DNA of 64,000 nt from Streptomyces sp. DI166 (GCF_900091315.1 NZ_FLSP01000033.1:16596-80595); one strand, 5' to 3'; positions 26,496 to 34,426 are shown, counted from the first letter of the stretch. The notes: generated from the letters alone by a model not told the origin. A program made the numbers and translations.

Positions 26496-27074
26496 TCAGA
26501 CCCAGCGCAGCGAGTGGGCGATGGCCTCGCACAGATCGCCGAGCGGACTGTTCGTGCCACTGAGTGGTACGGAGAAGGACAAATGCAGGTAGCCCACATT
26601 GCCGGGCATGTGAACGTGGAAGTCCATTGTGGTCTCGGTGCGAGTCTGCACAACCGTGCCAGCGGGCAGCTCCAGGACACCAACGTCAGTGTCGTGCCCG
26701 CTTCGAACAGTCAGTCGCTGCGCCAACTCGGCTGGCTGGGGCGTCAGTTCGGGTGGGATAAGCCTCAATGAGATCAGGAGCGAGGCAGGCAGGGTCACGC
26801 TGTCGCACACCTCGGTCTTCAGGAAGAACTCCAGGGCCCCGTGTGCCAACCCGCTCTCCGCCGTATTGCGCAGCGTGGTCCAGATGGTTCGGGTGACCTC
26901 CGAAGAGGCGCTGCCTTTCGCGGATTCCTTATCCACGAAAATCTTCAGTTGCCGTCGCCAACGCTCCTGGGTCAGGTCGACGCGGAACCAGTCACGCGGA
27001 ACCAGAAGGGTGGATTGGATGCGAACTGGGCGGGGACAGTGGTCGCAGTGTCGGGTGCGCCGGTCACTCAGCAT
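26496..27074 (-). CDS. uncharacterised protein, distant paralogue of the 23431-24102 product
   Basis: 192 residues, mainly beta in the C-terminal half, no signal peptide. A C-x2-C pair occurs near the start (RHCDHCPRP). The segments VGVLELPAGTVVQTRTET, FHVHMPGNVGYLHLSFSVPL and LGDLCEAIAHSLRWV line up with the product of 23431-24102 at the other end of the cassette. The ATG lies 11 bases inside the upstream gene, so the two are coupled. No known domain recognised. A cytosolic accessory role next to a membrane protein is inferred from the repeated gene order. Confidence 0.65.
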   Translation of the reverse strand: MLSDRRTRHCDHCPRPVRIQSTLLVPRDWFRVDLTQERWRRQLKIFVDKESAKGSASSEVTRTIWTTLRNTAESGLAHGALEFFLKTEVCDSVTLPASLLISLRLIPPELTPQPAELAQRLTVRSGHDTDVGVLELPAGTVVQTRTETTMDFHVHMPGNVGYLHLSFSVPLSGTNSPLGDLCEAIAHSLRWV

Positions 27075-27636
27075 CTTCGCTTTCAGGAAGTGGCAGTTCG
27101 GGCGCGTCCGGGAAGAACTTCCGGGACGAGGCGTACATGCCGTAGGACGGATATGTGGCCGGAATATCAGCCCCACCGCGCCGAGCGATTCCAGCGATTT
27201 CTCGGTATCTGCGCGCCCTGATTCGTACGTTACGCAGAGATGGGTCGCGCAGGCTCGGCCGACGCCACAGATACAAGCCGACCAGCATTGCCAGTACGAG
27301 GAAAGCGTCTGCACAAATAAACGCCACCTGGAAGGTTCGGGATTTCTGCGATGCAACCAGATCCCAGAACGGCCACGCGCCAGCTACAAAGATGAACAGC
27401 GGGACACTTGCCAGGCACCCGCGTCCCCGCCATTTCCTGTTGTCTTCCCAGCGGTGGAACAGCAGCCCATGCACAGCCTTGTCATCGAGAAAATCGAAGC
27501 GTAGCTCGCGGCCAAACCGTTCGGCCGCCGCCTTGGCCGCGGGGACAGAGGCGATGACAGAAGAGGGGACCATGTCATGAGTACCCCCGTCATCGCCCAT
27601 GAATTTACCGAACTGCAAACCTCCTTGACGGCTCAC
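27064..27636 (-). CDS. membrane protein of the WXG-linked cassette, first gene
   Basis: 190 residues with a cytosolic N-terminus, two transmembrane helices (about 81-97, LASVPLFIFVAGAWPFW; about 105-125, FICADAFLVLAMLVGLYLW) and a basic then acidic C-terminal tail (RNVRIRARRYREIAGIARR ... PESEDAE). GTG 27636 has AGGAGAAG six bases before it, the best start here. It parallels 24099-24827 in topology and in preceding a member of the same beta-rich family. Upstream is 184 bases of likely promoter. Not a recognised family. Confidence 0.7.
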   Translation of the reverse strand: MSRQGGLQFGKFMGDDGGTHDMVPSSVIASVPAAKAAAERFGRELRFDFLDDKAVHGLLFHRWEDNRKWRGRGCLASVPLFIFVAGAWPFWDLVASQKSRTFQVAFICADAFLVLAMLVGLYLWRRPSLRDPSLRNVRIRARRYREIAGIARRGGADIPATYPSYGMYASSRKFFPDAPELPLPESEDAE

Positions 27637-27820
27637 GGAAGTCTTCTCCTATCCTGCCGGGGCCAAGGCACCTCGGAATGAAGCTCCCGATCTTGTGGCA
27701 GCCCCGCAGGGCCGGAGCCGATCGTAGCCTCGGGCTTGGAGCCGCCCTGATCTCAGGGGTGCAGTCACCTCACGAAACTGCGTCCAATTCGCGCCGTTCG
27801 GCGCTGCACACCCCATTCAC

Positions 27821-27953
27821 TCACCTGTTGATGACCTGGATTTCCTGGACCACTACGTCCTGCGTGGCGCCGAAGGTGCCGTCGGGCAGGTCGCCGCCGG
27901 CTCCGCCGGATCCGGTCCAGGTGATCTCCCATGTGACCGTCGCCTGGAGGGGG
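27821..27953 (-). pseudogene. 3' remnant of a second copy of the secreted-protein gene
   Basis: Minus-strand translation gives the last 43 residues of the secreted protein encoded at 30908-31954, from PLQATVTWEITWTG through DVVVQEIQVINR and a TGA at 27823-27821. The match to the intact 3' end is close over about 130 bases. It stops abruptly at the GCCTGGAGGGG junction, next to the stop of a lipoprotein gene. The intact gene begins inside the stop region of a paralogous lipoprotein gene, so an internal deletion has removed the start and about 300 codons here. Confidence 0.9.
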
Positions 27954-27962
27954 GCTTGCGAG

Positions 27963-28616
27963 TCAGGGCTGGCACTTCTCGCTGCCCCTCTGCGAAGTCA
28001 GGGTCTCGGTGACCCATACGCCGTTCTTGTTCTTGCGCAACGTGCCTGCGTAGACGACGTAGCTGTTCTTCGTCACCGGCGTGACGTCGACCTTGCCCGT
28101 CTCCAGGAACTTGTTGTACGCCTTGCTCTGGTCCTCGCAGTACACGAGGGCCGCGGTGCCATCGTCCCTGATCGTCAGGCTCTCGTTGTAGTAACGAGTC
28201 AACCCAGTCGTACGGGCCTTGTGGTCGATGAAGTCCTGGATGTACGACTGGCTTCCGGCCGCCGCAGATCCCTCGGAGTAGAAGCGGTATGCCTCGTGCA
28301 GGGCATCCTGCTCGGCGATGGCCATGTCGACGGCTCTGATGCGTTGTTCGGCATCATTGAGCACGGCGTCCTTCTCCTGGTCGCCGGTCTTCTTCCACTG
28401 AAAGTCGTACGTTACGTCCGTCGGCAGCTCGATCTTCGGTCGATCCGTCGCCTGGACGCTCTTGCTCGGGGAAGCCGAAGGCTCGTTTCCCGTCTCTGCT
28501 CCCGCAATCTTGTCCTTGCCCTCGGGGATGTCGTCGTCGCCCCCGCACGCGGACAGCGTCAGGGCCGCTACAGTCGTCAGGATGATCGCTGTGAGGGCGG
28601 TGGGGCGGCGGTACAC
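27963..28616 (-). CDS. lipoprotein of a four-member paralogous array (copy 1)
   Basis: 217 residues. Signal peptide with lipobox LTLSACGG (Cys near 24), a Ser/Pro linker (EPSASPSKS), then a domain of about 150 residues shared by four genes here: KTGD-x3-DAVL, a Tyr-rich centre (TRYYNES), YCEDQSKAY, SYVVYAGTLRKNKNGVWV and the terminal RGSEKCQP. The two conserved cysteines probably form a disulfide outside the cell. The pattern suggests an NTF2-like fold (inference). GTG 28616 follows GGGAG. The remnant of the secreted-protein gene lies directly downstream. Confidence 0.82.
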   Translation of the reverse strand: MYRRPTALTAIILTTVAALTLSACGGDDDIPEGKDKIAGAETGNEPSASPSKSVQATDRPKIELPTDVTYDFQWKKTGDQEKDAVLNDAEQRIRAVDMAIAEQDALHEAYRFYSEGSAAAGSQSYIQDFIDHKARTTGLTRYYNESLTIRDDGTAALVYCEDQSKAYNKFLETGKVDVTPVTKNSYVVYAGTLRKNKNGVWVTETLTSQRGSEKCQP

Positions 28617-28843
28617 GGGCGACTCCCGGGAGGCGAGGCTTCTCTTCTGCGAAGCAAAGCTATCCAGCGGGATGTCACGGTGCCAAAGGAGCACTGGGCG
28701 GCAGGCGCTAAGTCAGGGGTTCAAGTGACGGCTGCGTGGCCGAAAATGGATGGCAGGCATCCCACGCCGCGCATGACGTCTGGATGGCCAGGAGTCGAAC
28801 CGAGTCCATCGCGACGGAGAAACACGAGGCTTGAGACCGGTGC

Positions 28844-29506
28844 TCAAGGCTGGCACTTGTCGCTTCCCCTCTGGGACTGGATCTTACTGACGGCCCACAC
28901 TCCCTCTCCGTTCTTACGCAGTTGGGTGGCATAGAGCACGTAACTGTTTCTGGTTTCCGGTGTCTTGATGACCTTCTCGGTCTTCAAGTACATGTCGTAC
29001 GCCTTGCTCTGGTCCTCGCAGTAGGTCAGCGAGGCCCTGTCCTTGCCGGTTACGTCGACCGTGGCGTTGTAGTAGCGGTATGCGCCGGTGACGCGGGCCT
29101 TGGCCTTGACGTACGCCTTGATGAACTCCTCTGTCGAGGCAGCGGCTTCGCCCTCGTAGTAGTAGAGGTAGGACTCGTCCAACGGGTCCTGGTTGACGAT
29201 CGCCAGGTCTACCGCCTTGATGGACTGCTCGCTGTCGGCCAGGACCGCGTCCTTATCCTCATCGCCCGTCTTGGGCCAGTCGAAGGTGTAGGAGAAGTCC
29301 GCCGGGAGCTCGATCTTCGGGCTGTCCGAGGCCGACGGGGCGCTCTGGCTGTGTGACGGCGATGGCTTCTTGCCCGCGCCCGCTCCTGCGACCTTGTCGT
29401 TGCCCTCCTTCGCCGGGCCGTCGTCGCCCCCGCACGCGGACAGGGTCAGAGTCGCTGCGGTCGTCAGAATGAGTGCTGTGAGGAGAGCGGGACGGCGGCG
29501 GATCAC
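28844..29506 (-). CDS. lipoprotein of the paralogous array (copy 2)
   Basis: 220 residues with lipobox LTLSACGG, a Ser/Pro-rich linker and the same domain as its neighbours: KTGDEDKDAVLADSEQSIKA, the tyrosine cluster YLYYYEGEAA, YCEDQSKAYD, SYVLYATQLRKNGEGVW and C-terminal KCQP. It is closest to copy 4 (shared AVLADSEQSIKA-DLAIVNQDPLDE stretch). The leader differs from the block shared by copies 1, 3 and 4. GTG 29506 with GGAG upstream. No dedicated partner gene follows. Cell-surface role unknown. Confidence 0.82.
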   Translation of the reverse strand: MIRRRPALLTALILTTAATLTLSACGGDDGPAKEGNDKVAGAGAGKKPSPSHSQSAPSASDSPKIELPADFSYTFDWPKTGDEDKDAVLADSEQSIKAVDLAIVNQDPLDESYLYYYEGEAAASTEEFIKAYVKAKARVTGAYRYYNATVDVTGKDRASLTYCEDQSKAYDMYLKTEKVIKTPETRNSYVLYATQLRKNGEGVWAVSKIQSQRGSDKCQP

Positions 29507-29669
29507 GGGCGGCTCCTGGTGCTGCGTGCCGGGGTTGGGGGGTCAGCGTCTCAAGTGAGTTACCCGTGGGTTGAATTGGGGGTACTTCCTTCGGATGGTG
29601 CTACTCCCCCGTGAGGCGGAGGTCAGCCGCCGTCGTGGGCGATGCCTCGTCGGGGTTTTCGGCAACAGC

Positions 29670-30293
29670 ATGGGTTCTATGACGACAGCCACCGCTCCGG
29701 TCCTTGCGCCCAGCCCCGCGCCTGCCTGGGCCCGTCGTGCCGCTCACGGCATCGCCCTGTGCGCCCTGCCCTCTGGGCTTTGGCGTATCGCCATGGCGTC
29801 CGGGGTGTACGTGGGGTACAGCGATCAAGTCCTGCGTGACGTCTTCGACATCCCTGGTTGGGGGATCGTCTACGTCGTCGGGCTGTCCGTGCTCACCGAA
29901 CTGGCCGCGCTGCTGCCGTTGTTGCTCGTCAGTGGGCGGTGGAGGGTGGCTGTGCAGCCCAAGGTACTTGGGCTGGTGGCATGGGGGGTCTCCGGGTTGC
30001 TGGTGTTCTTGGCGGTTTGGCAGCTCGTTGTGGCGTTCACCGTTGAGAGTCAGACCTATATGGAGAGTGGTATCGCACAGGGCGTTTGGTGGGTTACCTT
30101 CTCGCCGCTGTTCGCCATTCCGGGGCTGATGACCGCGGTGACCTGGTCGTACTGGGCACGGCACCGAAAGCCCCTACGGCTGGCACTCCTCCGCGCCCCC
30201 GTTCGATGCGATGCTGGTCGTCTGCCAGACGCCTCCGTCGTTCCTGGCGAGGCTGGTGTTGTACTGGACGTAGGAATCCGCAGTCGCGGGTGA
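29670..30293 (+). CDS. small multi-spanning membrane protein, C-terminus replaced by antisense of a lipoprotein gene
   Basis: About 208 residues with four hydrophobic helices (ALPSGLWRIAMASGVYVG, IVYVVGLSVLTELAALLPLLLV, VLGLVAWGVSGLLVFLAVWQLVVAF, WWVTFSPLFAIPGLMTAVTW). After YWARHRK the frame runs about 120 bases into the 3' end of the oppositely transcribed lipoprotein gene (30174-30821). It ends only by chance there, so the natural end is probably lost. The start is ATG 29670 or 29679; no strong ribosome site. It is the only rightward gene within the array. Function unknown. Confidence 0.6.
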   Translation: MGSMTTATAPVLAPSPAPAWARRAAHGIALCALPSGLWRIAMASGVYVGYSDQVLRDVFDIPGWGIVYVVGLSVLTELAALLPLLLVSGRWRVAVQPKVLGLVAWGVSGLLVFLAVWQLVVAFTVESQTYMESGIAQGVWWVTFSPLFAIPGLMTAVTWSYWARHRKPLRLALLRAPVRCDAGRLPDASVVPGEAGVVLDVGIRSRG

Positions 30294-30821
30294 CTTCTCG
30301 ACCTTTCCGGTCTTCCTGTTCTTGATGTACGACTTGCTCTCGTCCGCGCAGTACGTGACGTAGGCCTTGTCGGCGCCGGACAGGGTTACCTTGTAGTCGT
30401 AGTACCGGGTCACCCCGGTCCAGGTGTCGCCGCCGTCGATGTACTGCCGTGCGAAGGTGATCGACGACTCCAGCGCCTTGCCCGTGTTGTAGAAGCCCAG
30501 CGCCTTCGTGTCCGTGTTGCCCTCGAAGATCGCTTCGTCCACGGCGTTCACCGCCAGGGCGCTGTCGGCCAGCACGGCGTCCTTCGTCCTGTCGCCCGTC
30601 TTCCGGTCCTCGAAAACGTTCTTGGCGTCCGACGGGAAAGTGATCTCCGGGCGCTGTGCGGAGGCCGGTGTGTCGGTCGCGCTGGGCGACGGGGACTTGC
30701 CGTTCGCCTCGTCAGCGACGGTGGTCTTCGCGTCGTCCCCGCTCCCGCACGCGGACAGCGTCATCAGGGCCGCTGCGGCGGTCAGCGCGAGCGCGGTGAG
30801 GAGGGTGGGGCGGCGGTTCAC
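30174..30821 (-). CDS. lipoprotein of the paralogous array (copy 3, most divergent)
   Basis: 215 residues. Signal peptide with lipobox LMTLSACGSG, linker SPSPSATDTPAS, and the family domain in a divergent form: KTGDRTKDAVLADSALAVNAVD, FYNTGKALESS, GVTRYYDYKV, YCADESKSY, SYVQYNTSLARNDGGVWQ, ending EECQP. The two family cysteines are kept. GTG 30821. The leader shares the GGCGAGGCTTCTCTT block with copies 1 and 4. It converges with and overlaps the membrane protein gene at 29670-30293. Confidence 0.82.
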   Translation of the reverse strand: MNRRPTLLTALALTAAAALMTLSACGSGDDAKTTVADEANGKSPSPSATDTPASAQRPEITFPSDAKNVFEDRKTGDRTKDAVLADSALAVNAVDEAIFEGNTDTKALGFYNTGKALESSITFARQYIDGGDTWTGVTRYYDYKVTLSGADKAYVTYCADESKSYIKNRKTGKVEKSPATADSYVQYNTSLARNDGGVWQTTSIASNGGAEECQP

Positions 30822-30871
30822 GGTCAGCTCCCGGTGAGGCGAGGCTTCTCTTGATCGAAGCAAACGTAACC

Positions 30872-30902
30872 GGGGCGCCGCTCCTTGCGGTGGCGGCGCC
30901 CC
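30872..30902 (-). terminator. hairpin terminator of the secreted-protein gene
   Basis: Perfect 10-bp stem (30872-30881 with 30893-30902) and an 11-base loop, six bases past the stop at 30908 and just before the copy 3 lipoprotein leader. Confidence 0.7.
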
Positions 30903-30907
30903 TTCAC

Positions 30908-31954
30908 TCACCTGTTGATGGCCTGGATTTCCTGGACCACCACGTCCTGCGTGGCGCCGAACTCGCCGTCCGGGAGGTCGCCGCCGGCTCCGCCGCTGCC
31001 GGTCCAATGGATTTCCCACGTAATCGTCGCCTGGAGGGGGAACGTGTTCTCACCGGAGGAGCGGAGGTACTTCACTCCGCACGGCGGTGTCCGGTCCGCC
31101 TTGCCCTTCGCGTACGGCTCTCCGATGCGGCCGTTGTTGATCTCGCAGACACCCGACGCGGGGTACGTCACCGCGTCCTTCGTGCCCGGCTCGATCTGGA
31201 GGGACACCGGTTCCGCTGTCGCCGTCGCTTCCAGGCCCAGGACCGGTACCGACGCCGTCACTGACACCGGCTTGAAGTCCGCCGCGTCCAGCCATGCCCA
31301 CGTCGGCAGGTTCACCTTCGTCGCGTTCTCCGGGGCCAGAGTCACCTTCGTGCCGGGGACGCGGATCTCCGCGTAGGCCAGTTGGGCCAGGATCTCGGGG
31401 GTTATGGCGTTCTCGATGTTCGCCGGCGGGGCGTCGCCCGTGTCGACCCAGAAGTACTCGTCCTCGTAGCAGGAGTCCCAACCCGGGGGGAACGTCTTGT
31501 CGTTGACGTAGGCGCCCCACCAGTAGCCCTCGCCGGACTTGTCCTTGTTGAAGGCCTTCTTCTCGTCGTTGGCGTTGTACTTCTCGCGCTGCTCGGCGTC
31601 CCATGTGTGGCCCGTCGAGCCCGCCTCCCAGATCGGCTCCAGGTACTTCTGAAGGCCCTCAGGGGTGTACTTCGGGGCATGCCAGCACGGTGGGGGCGTC
31701 CAGGACGTGGTCGAGGTCAGGGTACCGGCCTTGGCGCCGGTGCCGTTCTTGGAGTGGTCGAAGACCACGCCGCCGGCGGATACCGAGAGCTTGTCGCCAT
31801 TGACGTTGGCGCCGGTGCCGCCCTCACCGAAGGAGCCGCCGTCTCCGGTGATGTCGTCGGCGTGCGCCGGGTTGGGGAGGGCAGAAATGATCAGGCACAC
31901 ACCGAGCGCTGCGGCGCATGGAAGCTTCTTCAATATCCGGGTCAGGGCTGGCAC
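30908..31954 (-). CDS. secreted beta-rich protein, coupled to a lipoprotein
   Basis: 348 residues. Signal peptide RILKKLPCAAALGVCLIISALPNPAHA with AHA cleavage, then an Asp/Gly-rich segment (GDGGSFGEGGTGA), GGVVFDHSKNGTGAKAG, a Cys/Trp-rich middle (TPPPCWHAPKYTP, PPGWDSCYEDEYFWVDTG), Thr/Val-rich strands and a final ATITWEIHWTG domain. Six or so cysteines after the signal suggest disulfides. Homologues are sometimes labelled enoyl reductase; nothing here supports that. The ATG lies 13 bases inside the copy 4 lipoprotein gene, so the two are coupled. Similar genes accompany Tad loci in Streptomyces as I recall; a pilus or surface role is inference. Confidence 0.75.
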   Translation of the reverse strand: MPALTRILKKLPCAAALGVCLIISALPNPAHADDITGDGGSFGEGGTGANVNGDKLSVSAGGVVFDHSKNGTGAKAGTLTSTTSWTPPPCWHAPKYTPEGLQKYLEPIWEAGSTGHTWDAEQREKYNANDEKKAFNKDKSGEGYWWGAYVNDKTFPPGWDSCYEDEYFWVDTGDAPPANIENAITPEILAQLAYAEIRVPGTKVTLAPENATKVNLPTWAWLDAADFKPVSVTASVPVLGLEATATAEPVSLQIEPGTKDAVTYPASGVCEINNGRIGEPYAKGKADRTPPCGVKYLRSSGENTFPLQATITWEIHWTGSGGAGGDLPDGEFGATQDVVVQEIQAINR

Positions 31955-32601
31955 TTGGCACTTCCCCTCTCGGAGACGACCTTCTGGACTACCCAGACAC
32001 CCTTGTCGTTCTTCTTGAGCGACGTGTGGTAGATCACGTAGCTCTTGGCAGTGACCTCGGTCTTCTTGGCCTTGCCGGTCTTCAGATCCTTGACGTACGC
32101 CTTCCCTTGGTCCTCGCAGTAGCTGAGGGAAGCCGATCCGTCCTTGGCGACAGCCACCACGGGGTCGTAGAAGCGGTAGGCGCCGGTGAGGCCTGCCTTG
32201 TTGTCCACGTAGTTCTGGATGAACTTCTCGGCCTCGGCGGCGGCTTCACCCTCGTGGTAGAAGCGGTACGGCTCGTCCAACGGGTCCTGATTGACGATGG
32301 CCAGGTCGAGTGCCTTGATCGACTGCTCGCTGTCGGCCAGGACCGCGTCCCTCTCCTTGTCGCCCGTCTTGGGCCAGTCGAAGGTGTAGGAGATGTCCGA
32401 CGGCAGCTCGATCTTCGGGCGGTCCGTGGCGGGCGAGGTGCTCGCGGTGGGCGACGGGGACTTGTCGCCGCCGGTGTCGGCGCCGGCGATCTTGTCGTTG
32501 TCCTTCTTTTCGGGGCTGTCGTCGCTCCCGCACGCGGACAGCGTCAGGGCCGCTGCGGCGGTCAGCGTGAGCGCTGCGAGGAGGGTGGGGCGGCGGTTCA
32601 C
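31942..32601 (-). CDS. lipoprotein of the paralogous array (copy 4), operon with the secreted protein
   Basis: 219 residues: lipobox LTLSACGSD, linker SPSPTASTSPATD, family domain with KTGDKERDAVLADSEQSIKA, FYHEGEAAAEAEKFI, GAYRFYDPVV, YCEDQGKAYVKDLKTGK, SYVIYHTSLKKNDKGVWV, and C-terminal RGSAKCQP. GTG 32601 with GGGAG before it. It overlaps the start of the secreted-protein gene, which makes this the intact version of the arrangement whose broken form is copy 1 plus the 27821-27953 remnant. Confidence 0.83.
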   Translation of the reverse strand: MNRRPTLLAALTLTAAAALTLSACGSDDSPEKKDNDKIAGADTGGDKSPSPTASTSPATDRPKIELPSDISYTFDWPKTGDKERDAVLADSEQSIKALDLAIVNQDPLDEPYRFYHEGEAAAEAEKFIQNYVDNKAGLTGAYRFYDPVVAVAKDGSASLSYCEDQGKAYVKDLKTGKAKKTEVTAKSYVIYHTSLKKNDKGVWVVQKVVSERGSAKCQP

Positions 32602-32608
32602 GGTCGGC

Positions 32609-32655
32609 TCCCGGTGAGGCGAGGCTTCTCTTGAGCGAACAAAACTATCCAGCGG
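32609..32655 (-). repeat. repeated leader block of the lipoprotein array
   Basis: The stretch upstream of copy 4 (32609-32655) recurs upstream of copy 3 (30829-30866) and copy 1 (28624-28670). All share CTCCCGG, the block GGCGAGGCTTCTCTT, then CGAA and CAAA; copies 1 and 4 also share CTATCCAGCGG. Duplicated promoters or leaders of this kind can drive recombination between copies. Confidence 0.8.
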
Positions 32656-32858
32656 CATGGCGGGGCACCAGGGCGGGGGCTGGTGACTGGCGGTGCGTAT
32701 GAGGCCAAATCAACCGATGAGACGTCGCCGGTGGCCGTAACGGTTGCATAACCCGGCCACTTGTTCGCGGGCGGGATTGAGCTGGTCATTCCACTTATGA
32801 ACATGCAAAGGAGGGGTGTGGGGGCGTAGTGAGCGTCCTGCCGGGGAGATTTGGTGGC

Positions 32859-33254
32859 ATGAGGCGGCAATGGCGGGACGGTGTGGGGAAGTTGGCTGTG
32901 CTCGGGGCAGAGGGGGGTGTGCGGGTGCCTCTGGAGATTGCCTCGTCCTATCGCGCCCGTACGCGCGGGCTGCTCGGGCGGGAGTCGGTGGAGGGGGCCC
33001 TGTTGCTGTCTCCCGCCAACAGCGTGCACACCGTGGGGATGCGTATCCCCATCGATGTCGCCTATCTCGACCGGCGGATGCGGGTCGTCGCCGTGCGCAC
33101 CATGAAGCCGGGGCGCATCGGGCTGCCGCGGCTTCGGGCCCGGCATGTACTGGAGGCCGAGGCCGGAGCCATGGCGGGGTGGGGGCTTCGGGTCGGGGGT
33201 CAGGTGGTCGTGGAGGTTGAGGGGGAAGCGGAGGCGGAGGCGGAGGGCGTGTAG
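32859..33254 (+). CDS. DUF192 protein
   Basis: 131 residues. Core DUF192 pattern: PLEIASSYRARTRGLLGRESVEGALLL, SVHTVGMRIPIDVAYLDRRMRVVAV, MKPGRIGLPRLRARHVLEAEAG. It ends in a Glu/Ala/Val-rich run. Some DUF192 proteins carry signal peptides; this one does not and should be cytosolic. ATG 32859 with GGGGAG upstream is preferred; GTG 32829 is possible. DUF192 genes are often near Tad pilus loci in actinobacteria, but the role is unknown. Confidence 0.8.
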   Translation: MRRQWRDGVGKLAVLGAEGGVRVPLEIASSYRARTRGLLGRESVEGALLLSPANSVHTVGMRIPIDVAYLDRRMRVVAVRTMKPGRIGLPRLRARHVLEAEAGAMAGWGLRVGGQVVVEVEGEAEAEAEGV

Positions 33255-33395
33255 CACCTCCAGCTCGACGGGGGGTGTTTTTGCGCTTTGTTCAGCTTGA
33301 TGGGGGTATTTTCGGGTTTCTGGTGACCTGTTCTGTGTGCGTTTCTAGTCTGACTTCCGTACGGCTCTTCGACTCCTTTACGGGAAGGTGCTGGC

Positions 33396-34250
33396 GTGGT
33401 CGAACGGGGTGCGGAAACACCGGCCGAGGCGAACGGCACGACGGGGTTGTTCACCGCCGTCGGCAAGATGCTTCGGGTGCTGCGTGAGAGGAAAGGGCTG
33501 ACGCAGAAGGAGTTCGGGGCGCTCGTCGCCTACGGGCCCGATGCCATCTCCGCCATCGAGCGGGGCGTACGGACTCCGCAGCCCGACCTGTTGGAGAAGG
33601 CCGACGATCTCCTCGACGCAGGGAATCTGTTGAAGGAAGTCATCCCCGAGGTCAAGGAGGCCATGGCCAAGGCGCGTACCCGGCATCCGGAGTGGTATCG
33701 GAACTACGCGGCGTTGGAGGCGGAGGCCGTCTCGCTCTACGACTACAGCCCCCTGAGTGTGCTGGGGCTGCTTCAGACCGAGGACCACTCGCGCGCCGTC
33801 TTCACCCAACGCCAGCCTCCCCTCGACGAGGAGACCATCGAGCGGCGCGTCGCCGACCGGCTGTCGCGGCAGCAACTCTTCGAGAAGTGGCCACCCCCGG
33901 AGTGCAGTTTCATCATTGAGCAGTCGGTGATCGAGCGGCCCATCGGCGGGCCCTCCGTGCACGCCGGGCAGTTACGGCAGTTGCTCCGCATCGGGCGTAT
34001 GCGGACCGTGCAGCTTCAGGTGATGCCTACCGATCGGACTCAGCATTCGTGTCTCGGTGGCCCGTTCACGTTGTTGATTCCCAAGGGGCAGGAACAAGTC
34101 GCCTACATGGAGATTCAGGGGTATCCGCGTCTCGTCGTTGACCGAGAAGAAGTACGTCTTCTCGCCGCCCGCTATGGGATCATCCGGGCGCAGGCCCTCA
34201 GGCCCGACGAATCCCTAGAGCTGATCGAGAAGGTGCTGGGAGAGATATGA
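33396..34250 (+). CDS. helix-turn-helix regulator with DUF5753 domain (contains a TTA codon)
   Basis: 284 residues. The XRE-type helix-turn-helix at about 24-80 reads LRVLRERKGLTQKEFGALVAYGPDAISAIERGVRTP. The DUF5753 domain follows (YDYSPLSVLGLLQTEDHSRAVF, QLRQLLRIGRMRTVQLQVMP, GPFTLLIPKGQEQVAYMEI). This family pairs with small DUF397 proteins in Streptomyces, as here (ATGA overlap at 34247-34250); BldB-related and Scr1/Scr2-type pairs are examples. Codon 193 is TTA (33972-33974), so synthesis should depend on the bldA leucyl-tRNA. Confidence 0.92.
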   Translation: MVERGAETPAEANGTTGLFTAVGKMLRVLRERKGLTQKEFGALVAYGPDAISAIERGVRTPQPDLLEKADDLLDAGNLLKEVIPEVKEAMAKARTRHPEWYRNYAALEAEAVSLYDYSPLSVLGLLQTEDHSRAVFTQRQPPLDEETIERRVADRLSRQQLFEKWPPPECSFIIEQSVIERPIGGPSVHAGQLRQLLRIGRMRTVQLQVMPTDRTQHSCLGGPFTLLIPKGQEQVAYMEIQGYPRLVVDREEVRLLAARYGIIRAQALRPDESLELIEKVLGEI

Positions 34251-34426
34251 ACATAGAGACGTTGAGTTGGGTCAAGTCGAGCTACAGCGACGGCGAAGGT
34301 GGACAGTGTCTGGAGGCCGCTGTTGCCTCCTCCACCGTCCACCTTCGGGACTCCAAGACTCCGGAATCGCCGTACGTCACCGTCGGCTCCTCCGCCTGGA
34401 ACGCCTTCCTTCAGGCCCTCAAGTGA
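34247..34426 (+). CDS. DUF397 small protein partner
   Basis: 59 residues: WVKSSYSDGEGGQCLEAAV, VHLRDSKTPESPYVTVGSSAW, FLQALK, a complete DUF397 unit. Its ATG overlaps the stop of the DUF5753 regulator gene. Such proteins are thought to bind and modulate the paired regulator. It ends 27 bases before the convergent DUF4246 gene. Confidence 0.93.
   Translation: MNIETLSWVKSSYSDGEGGQCLEAAVASSTVHLRDSKTPESPYVTVGSSAWNAFLQALK

Noticed and set aside
28775..28800. tRNA-like T-arm (GGTTCGACTCC on the minus strand) between lipoprotein genes
   Set aside because: The distance to a CCA end is wrong, the stem does not pair and no other tRNA arm can be found.
30908..31954. enoyl reductase label sometimes used for homologues
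   Set aside because: There is no nucleotide-binding fold; the protein has a signal peptide and Cys/Trp-rich beta-type sequence.
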